A model generated the notes under the pieces. The model was given only the letters and a program-made list of their open reading frames with translations, did not search any database and was not told the DNA's origin. Below are positions 17,486 through 26,352 of a stretch of 64,000 bases of DNA, one piece after another. Each line of letters begins with the position of its first letter. Positions within the stretch are counted from its first letter, which is position 1. Source of the DNA: Agrobacterium vaccinii (GTDB lineage Bacteria > Pseudomonadota > Alphaproteobacteria > Rhizobiales > Rhizobiaceae); assembly GCF_021310995.1 (NCBI RefSeq), contig NZ_CP054150.1, positions 868,001 to 932,000 of the forward strand. Reading direction: 5' to 3'. The position numbers and the translations under genes are program-made.

Positions 17486-17824
17486 ATGATCTGGAGCGGA
17501 CAAGGTTATCTCGTCGCAGCTATTGTGTTTGGCGTGTCATTACTCATGAACATGGTTGTCGATGGAATTTATGGTGAGGGGGCATATTCCACTCAACCGA
17601 TATGGTTTCCGTTAGCTCTGTTGGTCGCTGCGCCGTTCATTTGGGTCCTTGGAACAGCCCTTCAAAAGAATGGTGATCGCGTCGTCATCGACAAGGAAAC
17701 CGGTGAAGAGCTGACGATCAACCGATCGAGCCACATGTTTATGTTTGTACCGATGAAATACTGGGCCTTTATCGCCACGGCGGTAGCTGGAGTTCTCTTC
17801 ATCAAAACCGCACTTGCCCTTTGA
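17486..17824 (+). CDS. Hypothetical inner-membrane protein, 112 residues
   Basis: Three hydrophobic segments (about residues 7-25, 38-58 and 90-110) flank a short soluble loop of about 30 residues with RVVIDKETGEELTI, which reads like a small beta hairpin on one face of the membrane. The region before the last segment, SHMFMFVPMKYWAFI, is typical of small integral proteins of unknown function. ATG at 17486 lies 5 nt after AAAGGAGA; the adjoining ATG at 17483 is also possible. It follows the DKNYY-repeat gene by about 170 bp. Confidence 0.7.
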   Translation: MIWSGQGYLVAAIVFGVSLLMNMVVDGIYGEGAYSTQPIWFPLALLVAAPFIWVLGTALQKNGDRVVIDKETGEELTINRSSHMFMFVPMKYWAFIATAVAGVLFIKTALAL

Positions 17825-17937
17825 TGTTTTCGGGAAATATTTTCAAGATCATGAAAAGATCGTCGATTTCGACAGCGCAGCTACCTTGCTTTTCAAGCTG
17901 CCTTTCTTCGGCCAAAACACTCCCCCTATAAGCAGGT

Positions 17938-18198
17938 ATGGAAATCCTTGAGACCTATATTCCCGAAGACGTCTATTCGCTGTTGGTAATGGGCGTTGTT
18001 GTGGTCGTTGCGATCTGGCTGGTGCTGTTTGTCGTGCGCAAGCTGATCGGCATTGCCTTGCTGGCGGCTATCATTATCGGGGGGCTGATGGTTTGGCACA
18101 ATCCCGTTCTGCTGCGGAATGCGCAGGATACTGCCGTGCGTTACTACGACCAGTGGCGTTATGGCGCGACGGTCCATGAGGAACAGCGGCGCTGGTAA
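17938..18198 (+). CDS. Small membrane protein, 86 residues, unknown function
   Basis: After a short acidic N-terminus (MEILETYIPEDVYSL) there are two closely spaced hydrophobic segments (about residues 15-34 and 37-53), then a soluble, charged tail ending HEEQRRW. The tail may lie in the cytoplasm or periplasm. No family is recognised. It converges on the esterase gene, with a GC-rich hairpin between them. Confidence 0.65.
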   Translation: MEILETYIPEDVYSLLVMGVVVVVAIWLVLFVVRKLIGIALLAAIIIGGLMVWHNPVLLRNAQDTAVRYYDQWRYGATVHEEQRRW

Positions 18199-18210
18199 CA
18201 CTTTTAATTG

Positions 18211-18239
18211 GCCGCCTTGCCCCAGTGAGACAAGGCGGC
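18211..18239. terminator. Hairpin between convergent genes
   Basis: A perfect 9-bp stem GCCGCCTTG/CAAGGCGGC (18211-18219 with 18231-18239) with an 11-nt loop sits between the convergent genes ending at 18198 and 18255. Neither side has a true T tract (AAATTGTG on plus, CAATTAAAAG on minus), so it is a weak bidirectional terminator candidate or a transcript-end stabiliser. Confidence 0.45.
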
Positions 18240-18254
18240 AAATTGTGTTAGCCT

Positions 18255-19430
<1,176 letters not shown>

Positions 19431-19636
19431 TTACGTTACCCCCGGCCCGAAACTGACAGATGCACCCTGCCTTTTCAACTGCGCACTGGCGGGGTGAGCA
19501 TAAAGATCAGGTTGCTTGCTGAAACCGGCTTTCCCGGCTAGGACCGGGCCTGGCCCGTGCAAGGGCGGCTCTCATGCAGATCGTGCGAAAGAGCTGTGGC
19601 GCGGGTCGACATTCATGTGACGCGTAAGGACATACT

Positions 19637-19873
19637 GTGAAAATTATAAGAGTGCTGACGATGGTTGTGATCTTCGCCGTCGTGATCTTCGGTTACCGTT
19701 GGTACAGCTACGTCACCAACACCGAGAGCCCATACGACGAAGTGGGCATCGAGCTGAACAGCCGCATGCCAGCGCCAATCAGAAAATGGGGTTGCGACAA
19801 GCTGCACCAGACCTTCGGCAACGCTGTGCCGCCGCTTGGCTGCAGTGCTGGTGGCAGCAACGACTGGATTTGA
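19637..19873 (+). CDS. Small exported or membrane-anchored protein, 78 residues
   Basis: Starts MKIIRVLTMVVIFAVVIFGY, a basic start followed by a hydrophobic segment (about residues 5-20), then a polar domain with two cysteines (residues 53 and 69) that could form a disulfide in the periplasm. No family is recognised. GTG at 19637 has AAGGA about 7 nt before it. A strong bidirectional terminator follows at 19902, supporting a real transcription unit. The 223 bp upstream, back to the esterase start, shows no other gene. Confidence 0.65.
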   Translation: MKIIRVLTMVVIFAVVIFGYRWYSYVTNTESPYDEVGIELNSRMPAPIRKWGCDKLHQTFGNAVPPLGCSAGGSNDWI

Positions 19874-19901
19874 CAGGTTTTTAAAGGCCTGAAGCAGAAT
19901 C

Positions 19902-19933
19902 AAAAAAGGCGCCGCGTGAACGGCGCCTTTTTT
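19902..19933. terminator. Bidirectional intrinsic terminator
   Basis: A7-bp GC stem, GGCGCCG/CGGCGCC (19908-19914 with 19921-19927), loop CGTGAA, is flanked by six A on the left and six T on the right, so it works in both directions. It lies between the convergent small gene ending at 19873 and phoX ending at 19948. Confidence 0.92.
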
Positions 19934-19947
19934 ATTGGTGTCCGTGA

Positions 19948-21858
19948 TCAGCCGATCATGGCGTTGTCATCACGCTTGACGGCGATGAGAGCCGAGCGGG
20001 GCAGCTTGCCTTCGCCATCCGGGAAGGGGGCATCGGGGTGCTGAATGCCGACGAAGTGGGTGCGCTTATCGGCAGACCATGTCTGGCCGGTGACTTCCGC
20101 GCCCTTCGGTGCCGTTAGGAAGCGCTGGATGCGACCGGTGACGGGGTCGCCTGCCAGCATCTGGTTGTTGCCCTGTCCGGCATACTGACCGTCATTGCTG
20201 TCTTCGCCATCCGTCTGGATCCAGAGCAGGCCGGTCGAATCGAACATCATGCCATCTGGCGAATTGAACATGTTGCCGGAGTTGATGTTCGAGGAACCTG
20301 CATAGGCATCCTTGTGAACGTCAGGATTGCCGGCCATGCAGAACAGGTCCCACTTGAACTTGCCATCGGCATGGTCGTCATTCTCAGGATACCAGCGCAC
20401 GATCTGGCCGTATTCGTTCTTTTCGCGCGGGTTTGCGGCGTTGAGAGCCATGGCATCGCCGCCACCATTGGCGCGTAGCTTGCCGTCTTTCGTCACGCCG
20501 CGATTGGTATTGTTGGTCAGCGCGCAATAGGCTTCGATGGCGACGGGGTTGATGGCAACCCATTCCGGGCGGTCCATGGTGGTGGCACCAACCTTTGAGG
20601 CGGCCTGGCGGGTGAAGACGCAAATCTCGTCCATCTTCATGCCGGTGGATTCAGGCGTCAGCGCCACCCACTCGCCATTGCCGTCATCGCTGAACTTGGC
20701 GACGTAGAGCGTGCCTTCGTCCAAGAGCTTGGACGTATCGCCACCCGGCACATAGATGCCGTTGGAGACGAACTTGTAGAGGAACTCGCCACGCTCGTCG
20801 TCGCCCATATAAACGACGACGCGACCATCGCGCGCGATGACGACGGCGGCGTTTTCATGCTTGATGCGGCCAAGGGCCGTGCGCTTGATGGGCGTGGAGG
20901 ATGCGTTGGACGGATCGATTTCGACGACGTAACCGGCGCGACGCGGCTCGTTGGGGTGCTTGGACACGTCGAAACGCTCGTCAAACAGCTCATAGCCGTA
21001 ACGGGTCTCGGCCGCGATGCCGTAACGCTTGTAATCATCCGGCATCTTGAAGGCGGCGTCGGTGGAGCCGAAATAGCCGTTGAAGTTTTCTTCGCAGGTC
21101 AGGTAGGTGCCCCACGGCGTGCGGCCCGCGCCGCAATTGTTGAAGGTGCCAAGACAGTCGATGCCGTTGGGATCGGTCTTGGTCTTGACCAGTTCGGAGC
21201 CTGCGGCGGGGCCGGACAGCGTCATCGGCGTGTTGTGGTGAATGCGGCGGTTGAACGGGCTACCGACCACGATGTCCCAGCCATCCTTGCCTTCCGCCAC
21301 TTCCATGACGGTCACGCCCTGCATGTGCTGGAGGATTTTGACCTCGTCCAGATTGGCAGGCATGCCCTTTTCGCGGTGGGGCAAGTTGGTTTCGTTGTTC
21401 ACATATTCATGGTTGACGGCAATCAACTGATGACTGCCGACCACGAACAGCTCCATGCCATCGGTGTTTTCGCCGAAAACCTTGTCCGAGTTCTCAATGG
21501 TTACACCCTTGACCGGGTCGATATCCGACACGTTGGGAAACAGCGGCTGGCCCCATTTGGCAACCGGCTTCCAGCTATAGCCTTCGGGCACGTGGATGGT
21601 GTTGTCGGTGGTGGCAGCAATTGGCTTGAATGGAAAGCGCGATGCGGCTTCCTGCGCCTGTGCCGATGTGGAGGAGGCGAGGTTGCCAAACGTGCCCAGT
21701 GCGGCAGCAGCAGAACCGAAGGCCAGAACGCCGCTAAGGAAGCCACGACGCGAAATCGCCGATTCCACCACGCGATCAAAATCAGTCACTGCTGGTGGCG
21801 GGTTCTGAAGTTCGTCCCACTCGTCCCAGCTCAGCTTGCTCGTGTCGATCTTTGTCAT
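19948..21858 (-). CDS. phoX: PhoX-family alkaline phosphatase (DUF839), Tat-exported
   Basis: A 636-residue protein of the PhoX family: Ca2+/Fe-dependent periplasmic phosphatases that release phosphate from organic esters. A Tat signal is visible about residues 40-70, with SRRGFLSGVLAFGSAAAAL after a polar N-terminal tail. The rest matches the DUF839 beta-propeller, including GTFNNCGAGRTPWGTYLTCE and RIKHENAAVVI. ATG at 21858 lies 5 nt after GGAGAG; the upstream in-frame ATG at 21870 overlaps that site and is rejected. A PhoB box lies about 60 bp upstream (21919-21936), predicting induction by phosphate starvation. Confidence 0.92.
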   Translation of the reverse strand: MTKIDTSKLSWDEWDELQNPPPAVTDFDRVVESAISRRGFLSGVLAFGSAAAALGTFGNLASSTSAQAQEAASRFPFKPIAATTDNTIHVPEGYSWKPVAKWGQPLFPNVSDIDPVKGVTIENSDKVFGENTDGMELFVVGSHQLIAVNHEYVNNETNLPHREKGMPANLDEVKILQHMQGVTVMEVAEGKDGWDIVVGSPFNRRIHHNTPMTLSGPAAGSELVKTKTDPNGIDCLGTFNNCGAGRTPWGTYLTCEENFNGYFGSTDAAFKMPDDYKRYGIAAETRYGYELFDERFDVSKHPNEPRRAGYVVEIDPSNASSTPIKRTALGRIKHENAAVVIARDGRVVVYMGDDERGEFLYKFVSNGIYVPGGDTSKLLDEGTLYVAKFSDDGNGEWVALTPESTGMKMDEICVFTRQAASKVGATTMDRPEWVAINPVAIEAYCALTNNTNRGVTKDGKLRANGGGDAMALNAANPREKNEYGQIVRWYPENDDHADGKFKWDLFCMAGNPDVHKDAYAGSSNINSGNMFNSPDGMMFDSTGLLWIQTDGEDSNDGQYAGQGNNQMLAGDPVTGRIQRFLTAPKGAEVTGQTWSADKRTHFVGIQHPDAPFPDGEGKLPRSALIAVKRDDNAMIG

Positions 21859-21918
21859 AGCGCTCTCCATCCGCTCGTTGTTTGGAATAGTTCCAGAGAA
21901 GGCAACTAAAGAGGGTTT

Positions 21919-21936
21919 ATTACAGCGATATGACGG
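21919..21936 (-). promoter_or_regulatory. Pho box upstream of phoX
   Basis: On the minus strand: CCGTCAT-ATCG-CTGTAAT, two 7-bp half-sites spaced by 4 bp. Compared with the PhoB consensus CTGTCAT-N4-CTGTCAT, 12 of 14 positions match. It lies 60 bp before the phoX start, the usual place for PhoB activation. Confidence 0.75.
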
Positions 21937-22006
21937 AGGGAATTTGGCAAATATACCCTAAGGTTGCGAGCCGCGCCATTGTCGTCCACTCGTGTGGGAT
22001 TTGGAT

Positions 22007-22288
22007 TTAGACCAAAGACCAGATCATGAAACCTAATAGGACAATCATGTTAAGAACGTAGAGCGGGCGAAACAGATAGAAGCGCTGCCAGTTGGTTAGG
22101 TCGAGGTTGTAAACGGTAATCTTCTCATCGATCTTCAGCCGATCCAAATTGCTGTCGACTGAAAAATCCCAGCCATTCCCTTTGTAGAAATAATACTCTC
22201 GTATCTGCGTCGCCACTTGATGCACAATAAGCAATGAGAGTGCGGCGATGGCCGCACTTATGATGAGAATTTCGAAAAGTAACATCAT
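22007..22288 (-). CDS. Hypothetical membrane protein, 93 residues
   Basis: A hydrophobic segment at the N-terminus (about residues 3-25) and another at the C-terminus (about 74-92) enclose a soluble loop of about 45 residues containing YYFYKGNGWDFSVDSNLDRL. No family is recognised. The start is one of two adjacent ATGs (22288 or 22285), neither with a strong ribosome binding site, which lowers confidence. It lies downstream of the DUF2147 gene on the same strand, after a GC hairpin at 22299-22317. Confidence 0.55.
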   Translation of the reverse strand: MMLLFEILIISAAIAALSLLIVHQVATQIREYYFYKGNGWDFSVDSNLDRLKIDEKITVYNLDLTNWQRFYLFRPLYVLNMIVLLGFMIWSLV

Positions 22289-22331
22289 GGAGAAAGATGG
22301 GCGGTTCTAGGCCGCCCAGTCCTCGTTCTGA

Positions 22332-22670
22332 TTAGAGCCGTGTCCATGTCTGGGATTTGCACAGCACTTTCAGCACGCAGCCCTTCATGCTGAGCGAGCT
22401 GCCCGAAACGGTGCCGGTACCGGCATAGGTCTTGTCATTGGCGGGGTCGGTGATTTCGCCGGAATAGCTGTTGCCCTTACCGCTCATCTTGCCGATCTGC
22501 TTTCCGGCATGCTTGCCGGTCTTCAAGGTCACGCAATAGGCAGAGCCGCACTGGGTGATCGCTGCGGTTTCGCCGCTGGCCGTCTTCCAGTTGCCCTCGA
22601 TGGCTTCTGCAGCAAAGGCGCCGCTGCCCATCAAAAATGCGGCGGCGGCAAATATCGTCATTCTCTTCAT
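22332..22670 (-). CDS. DUF2147-like exported protein
   Basis: A 112-residue protein with a signal peptide (MKRMTIFAAAAFLMGSGAFA, cut after AFA) and a mature domain starting EAIEGNWKTASGETAAITQC. The GNW start, the two cysteines around residues 40-46 and the C-terminal Trp match the DUF2147 periplasmic family, whose function is unknown (lipocalin-like barrel suspected). ATG at 22670 follows GGGAGG by 6 nt, and this decides the start over an upstream one at 22730. A short hairpin (GGGCGG/CCGCCC, 22299-22317) may end the transcript. Confidence 0.8.
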   Translation of the reverse strand: MKRMTIFAAAAFLMGSGAFAAEAIEGNWKTASGETAAITQCGSAYCVTLKTGKHAGKQIGKMSGKGNSYSGEITDPANDKTYAGTGTVSGSSLSMKGCVLKVLCKSQTWTRL

Positions 22671-23176
22671 AGGGACCTCCCAATCCAGCTTTGGCTGAAC
22701 CTTGCACAGTTCCAAGGCTCGCTCTCGCATCTCCTCATGCGAATACGCAGATTTATAGTTTACGTGGACGTAAAAGGAAATACGGGCGGCAGCGAAATTC
22801 GGCGATTTTCAGCTCTTTGCGCCGTTGAAAATCATCCATCCAAAAATGCTGAGTTGAGACGTGGTTACGAAAGGGTTGAATTCCATCCGTAAACTTTTCG
22901 TAAAATTGTCTCCAAAGTCCTTAATTTCCGGGGCTTGTGATATTTAACAAAAACCCAACTTTACCAATCGTTTGGACTTTGTTTGTCCCCTATTAATCAT
23001 GGATTTTAAGCGCCCGTTGAAGCCCGTTTGGCATAGTGGGGACATCGAAAGAGCAGAGCAAATCTGCCGACGGACAAGGCCAAAACAAGCCGCAGAAGAC
23101 GGTAAGGCCCTATCCGCCAAAGCTCCCGCAGAGGGGCGACGACAGAGAGAAAAAACGGGCAAACAGGATAGAGAAA
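22671..23176. other. 506-bp intergenic region between divergent genes
   Basis: Holds the promoters of the DUF2147 gene (minus) and the Sel1 gene (plus). The centre (about 22880-22980) is AT-rich. In the right part a frame can be read from an ATG at 22999 that runs through the Sel1 start in another phase, but it is lysine/arginine-rich, lacks a good ribosome binding site and resembles no family, so I treat it as long Sel1 leader. I see no RNA gene or repeat. Confidence 0.5.
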
Positions 23177-23443
23177 ATGGCACGCTTTGAAGTTCGCGAT
23201 ATCGAAATGGCAGTCGCCGGTGGCCAAAGCCGCGCGGACGTCTTCTGCAACCTCGGCCTTATCTACGCGACAGGCCGTGGTTGCCCGGTGAACCTCATCG
23301 CTGCCCACAAGTGGCTGAACATCGCCGCGATCAAGGGTTCGGAACGGGCGGTTTCGCTGCGTGCCGATCTGGCTCGCAACATGAGCAAGGCAGACCTCGC
23401 AACGGCGCTGCGCGCCGCCCGCGACTGGATGACCTCGCACTGA
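23177..23443 (+). CDS. Sel1-like repeat protein, 88 residues
   Basis: A short cytoplasmic protein. ADVFCNLGLIYATGRGCPVN and LIAAHKWLNIAAIKGSERA together form one Sel1-like repeat (alpha-alpha, TPR-related), with the typical G-L-x-Y-A-x-G-x-G and A-x-x-W-x-x-x-A-A spacing. The C-terminal helix ends DWMTSH. Such repeats bind proteins; no partner is evident. ATG at 23177 (MARFEVRDIEM) follows AGGATAG by about 6 nt; the frame is open upstream to 23036, but that extension is low-complexity and basic. Confidence 0.8.
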   Translation: MARFEVRDIEMAVAGGQSRADVFCNLGLIYATGRGCPVNLIAAHKWLNIAAIKGSERAVSLRADLARNMSKADLATALRAARDWMTSH

Positions 23444-23587
23444 GTTCAGGCGAGACTTTTAAAGGATACATCAAAAAGACAGAGCGGGCTCAAGTCCGCC
23501 ATTCCCTCCCAACCGGTATCCTCCAGTCCCGGTCGGCACAAAATATAAGCCTTAAAAGGCAAGCGGCCAGATCCACGCCGACACATC

Positions 23588-23627
23588 AAACCGTGACCAG
23601 CAGAAACAAGGCTGGCACGGTTTTTTT
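23588..23627 (+). terminator. Intrinsic terminator downstream of the Sel1 gene
   Basis: AAACCGTG-A-CCAGC / GCTGG-CACGGTTT stem with one bulge and a 9-nt loop, followed by seven T (23621-23627). It lies 145 nt after the Sel1 stop; the 3' region or a separate small RNA could occupy 23444-23587. Confidence 0.8.
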
Positions 23628-23641
23628 GTTGGCTGAGCTGT

Positions 23642-24224
23642 TTAGAGGTCTGAGGAAGGAACGCGAAAAACGCCACGAATTTTGGCAGGATTGCAGACAG
23701 CTATCTGGATGTGCGTACGGGTCTTAAAGCCTGAGTTGGGATAGGCTGTCTCGCCTTCCTGAAAAATTCCACGAACGGAATCAAATTTTTGCAAGCCAGC
23801 GCGTTCTCGACTTGAATGCAGGTGATTGATAACGGCACAATCCAACTCACGCAAAAGCAAGTCGTCTCCAAGTTTATTGTTCGGCATATCGAGTTCAGGT
23901 ATTTTTTGGAAAATTGCTTTCAAGTCCGTGTAAGCGTTGCTGATTGCATCGACCCCAAGAGACGACGATAAATCTAGACAAAATCCGAGATCAAGTATCG
24001 CGCCGACAACAGCAACGTCGTTTGGGTCGCGTTCTTTTCGGACTTGGGCATCGCGGAAACTCGATGCCTCTTCTTGGATTGGCTTCCCAGAAATATATCC
24101 CCTTTCCAAGCCAATCATAGGCGTTCTCGCTAGGGCGAAAGGGATCGCCGTTCAGCAAACTCGCGGCGACAGTTTTGCTGCAACCGTGATATCCAAGAAC
24201 GAAAGAGGTGTTGAGCGAGTGCAA
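23642..24224 (-). pseudogene. Frameshifted ADP-ribosyltransferase-like gene (toxin-like)
   Basis: Two overlapping frames together make one protein of about 193 residues. The first (from TTG at 24224) reads LGYHGCSKTVAASLL and WLGKGIYFWEANPRR. The second continues with VVGAILDLGFCLDL, LLLRELDCAVINHLH and FKTRTHIQIAVCNP. The change of frame falls near 24052-24060; loss of two bases (or gain of one) explains it. The YHG and GKGIYFWE motifs resemble the H and Y motifs of DUF3990/PARP-like ADP-ribosyltransferases (inference). I recall intact relatives of about 190 residues in other bacteria. It starts 6 nt after a 53-residue gene, in a toxin-antitoxin-like layout. A sequencing error is possible. 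Confidence 0.6.
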
Positions 24225-24230
24225 GGCAGA

Positions 24231-24392
24231 TCAGGCAACTTTTTTATGATTGTATTCGGCAGTCAACTCGCCATTTTCATCAACCATACCAATGTCTTGC
24301 AAATAACGAAGCGCAGATTCCTTTGACTGCGTCGCCGCTTCACGCGTCTCACGCAGTGCTTTTTTTGTCTTTTGAAATTCTTCTTCGTTCAT
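24231..24392 (-). CDS. Small partner protein (53 residues), possible antitoxin
   Basis: ATG at 24392 opens a 53-codon frame: MNEEEFQKTKKALRETREAA, then a helical middle with SALRYLQDIGMVDENGELT and a C-terminal AEYNHKKVA. It is highly charged and helical with no DNA-binding motif that I recognise. The LQDIGMVDENGELT phrase resembles one seen in other short proteins found beside toxin-like genes. It ends 6 nt before the frameshifted ADP-ribosyltransferase-like gene, on the same strand. Function as an antitoxin is inference from size and position. Confidence 0.6.
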   Translation of the reverse strand: MNEEEFQKTKKALRETREAATQSKESALRYLQDIGMVDENGELTAEYNHKKVA

Positions 24393-24475
24393 ATCGAGCG
24401 CTCACTACAGATGCTGTATGCAGTCTCTCATAAGCGCTATGCGCAATCAACCATTCGTTGATTATCGCACTCCAT

Positions 24476-25588
24476 CTATTCCAGTGCCTTCAAGACCTTT
24501 GGCAGCGCGTCTGCAAACAAATCCAGCTTCGCGTCCGGGGCGGCACTGACGCGGATGCAACGGTTGAGTGGCTCCACCCCGGGCATGCGGATGAAGACGC
24601 CGTGGTCCATCAGCCCATCCACGATGGCTTTGGCGTAGGCGCCGTCCTTGTGGCAATCGATGGTGACGAAGTTGGTGGCGGAGGGCAGGGGCGAAAGGCC
24701 GTTCTGGCGGGCGATGGTTGAGATGCGCTCGCGGGCGTTGGCGATGCGCTTGACCACGTCGCGCAGATAGGCCTGATCCTTAAGTGCTGCGAGTGCTGCA
24801 GCGATCGAAATCCGGGGCATGCCGAAGTGATCGCGGATTTTGTCGAAGGCTTGCGCATTGCCCAGCGTGCCGATGGCGTAACCAACGCGCGCGCCTGCAA
24901 GGCCGTACGCCTTTGAGAAGGTGCGCATACGCAGCACATTCGGCATGCCAATCATGGCGCGAACGCTGGGGATAGCGCTTTCCGGCGCGGTCTCGCAATA
25001 GGCCTCGTCCAGAACCAGCAGACAGCTTTCCGGCAGCGCCTTGGCAAAGGTCAGGACTTCGCTTGCTTCCCACCAGCTTCCCATAGGATTGTCGGGATTG
25101 GCGAAATACACCAGCGGCGCGTTCTCTTTCTTGACGAGGTCCAGCAGACCATCGAGGTTCTCGTGATCATCCAGATAGGGCGTCGTCACCAGACGCCCGC
25201 CGTAACCGGTGACGTGGTAATTGAAGGTGGGATAACCGCCGAAGGACGTGACGACGGGCGTTCCCGGCTCCACCACCAGCCGCACGATTTCACCCAGCAA
25301 ACCGTCCACGCCATTGCCGATGGCGATGTTGTTACGGGAAATGCCGTGATAGATGGCCAGCGCTTCCCGCAATTCGAAATTTTCTGGGTCGGCATACATC
25401 CAGGTTTCGGACGCTGCCTGCTTCATGGCTTCCAGCACCGATGGGGCCGGGCCAAAGCCGCTTTCATTCGCGCCGATCCGTGCTTTGACGGCGAGCTTGC
25501 GGTTGCGCTCTATAGCCTCTGGTCCGACGAAAGGCACTGACGAAGGAAGCGAAGCGGCGAGCGGCGTAAAGCGCGAAAATGCGGACAT
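24476..25588 (-). CDS. Histidinol-phosphate aminotransferase-like class I/II aminotransferase
   Basis: A 370-residue fold-type I PLP enzyme of the HisC family. Visible are the N-terminal IGANESGFGP, FANPDNPMGSWW (Asn contacting PLP), LVLDEAYCE (Asp contacting the pyridine nitrogen), RTFSKAYGLAGARVGY (Schiff-base Lys) and the C-terminal GVFIRMPG with the substrate-carboxylate Arg. It could be histidinol-phosphate or aromatic amino acid aminotransferase; there are no his genes nearby, so it may be a second HisC-like enzyme with another substrate. ATG at 25588 gives a family-length protein. Confidence 0.87.
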   Translation of the reverse strand: MSAFSRFTPLAASLPSSVPFVGPEAIERNRKLAVKARIGANESGFGPAPSVLEAMKQAASETWMYADPENFELREALAIYHGISRNNIAIGNGVDGLLGEIVRLVVEPGTPVVTSFGGYPTFNYHVTGYGGRLVTTPYLDDHENLDGLLDLVKKENAPLVYFANPDNPMGSWWEASEVLTFAKALPESCLLVLDEAYCETAPESAIPSVRAMIGMPNVLRMRTFSKAYGLAGARVGYAIGTLGNAQAFDKIRDHFGMPRISIAAALAALKDQAYLRDVVKRIANARERISTIARQNGLSPLPSATNFVTIDCHKDGAYAKAIVDGLMDHGVFIRMPGVEPLNRCIRVSAAPDAKLDLFADALPKVLKALE

Positions 25589-25718
25589 TTCAGAGAGTTC
25601 CGTTATCTATTGACAGACGGACCTCACAATAGAATCAAAATTGGCCCGCGCAAGGCAGGCCAATGGAATTGGCGGAATTTTGAAAAGTTTTCCCAAGCAC
25701 CTGGAAAACAGGGTTACT

Positions 25719-26072
25719 CTATAATGCCGTTTCGAAACTCAGGCGGCGAATATGGTGCAGGAATTCCGCATCGATCAGCATGTTGAAGCCGACGGTAGCC
25801 TGTTCTGCCTCACGACGGATCAGCGTGCAGCCGATTTCGTCGCGAATGCCGAGAATTTCCAGATAGAAGTTCGTCGGCATGTCCAAGTGAGGGCTGACCT
25901 CGAGATCCGCGCCGTAGAGCGAGACGTTGCGAATAAGGCAGCGCATGGTGTTTTTCGCACTGAGATGATGACCGATGAAGGTTATCTTGCCAGGGCGATC
26001 CACCGGAAATTTCTCATAGAGTTCGTCGTGCGGTACGGCGTCGCTTGCAGTGATGTTTACGTTGAGCGCCAT
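25719..26072 (-). CDS. PilZ-domain protein, 117 residues
   Basis: A small one-domain protein. IRNVSLYGADLEV (about residues 46-58) fits the N-x-S-x-x-G part of the c-di-GMP-binding PilZ motif, and strands such as NFYLEILGIRDEIGCTLIRR follow. The RxxxR half of the motif is not clear: only RCLIR just before the N-x-S is seen, so c-di-GMP binding is uncertain. ATG at 26072 lies 6 nt after GGGAGG; this decides the start. No chemotaxis or cellulose gene is adjacent. Confidence 0.7.
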   Translation of the reverse strand: MALNVNITASDAVPHDELYEKFPVDRPGKITFIGHHLSAKNTMRCLIRNVSLYGADLEVSPHLDMPTNFYLEILGIRDEIGCTLIRREAEQATVGFNMLIDAEFLHHIRRLSFETAL

Positions 26073-26352
26073 GACAACCTCCCGATTGCCTTTTGTCTTG
26101 TTACAATCATAGGCCCGCTTCATTGCCAAATGCTGAAGAAAAACGATAAAACGCCAGTGTTTCTGGCACGTTATGCCACAGCATGTCAGCCCGCGCGAAC
26201 CGGCTTCGAGCTTGAAACGTATGTAGTGCCATTAGGTTGCGCAGAACTGTAGCCGGGTGGGGGCGAGGAGGCGTCCGTTCGTCCTTAATCGGTTGACGGC
26301 AGGCGTACTTGTCGTTACGCCTGTGACATCTCATGGAGTGATGGAGCGACAT

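Noticed and set aside
22999..23190. A 63-codon frame in the Sel1 leader
   Set aside because: Poor ribosome binding site, lysine/arginine-rich low-complexity content, and it runs out of phase into the Sel1 gene start.
26130..26180. TGGCACG followed by GC, like a sigma-54 promoter before the ferredoxin reductase
   Set aside because: The -12 element does not fit: after TGGCACG-N4 the sequence is GCCA, not TTGC, and with TGC the spacing is one base short.
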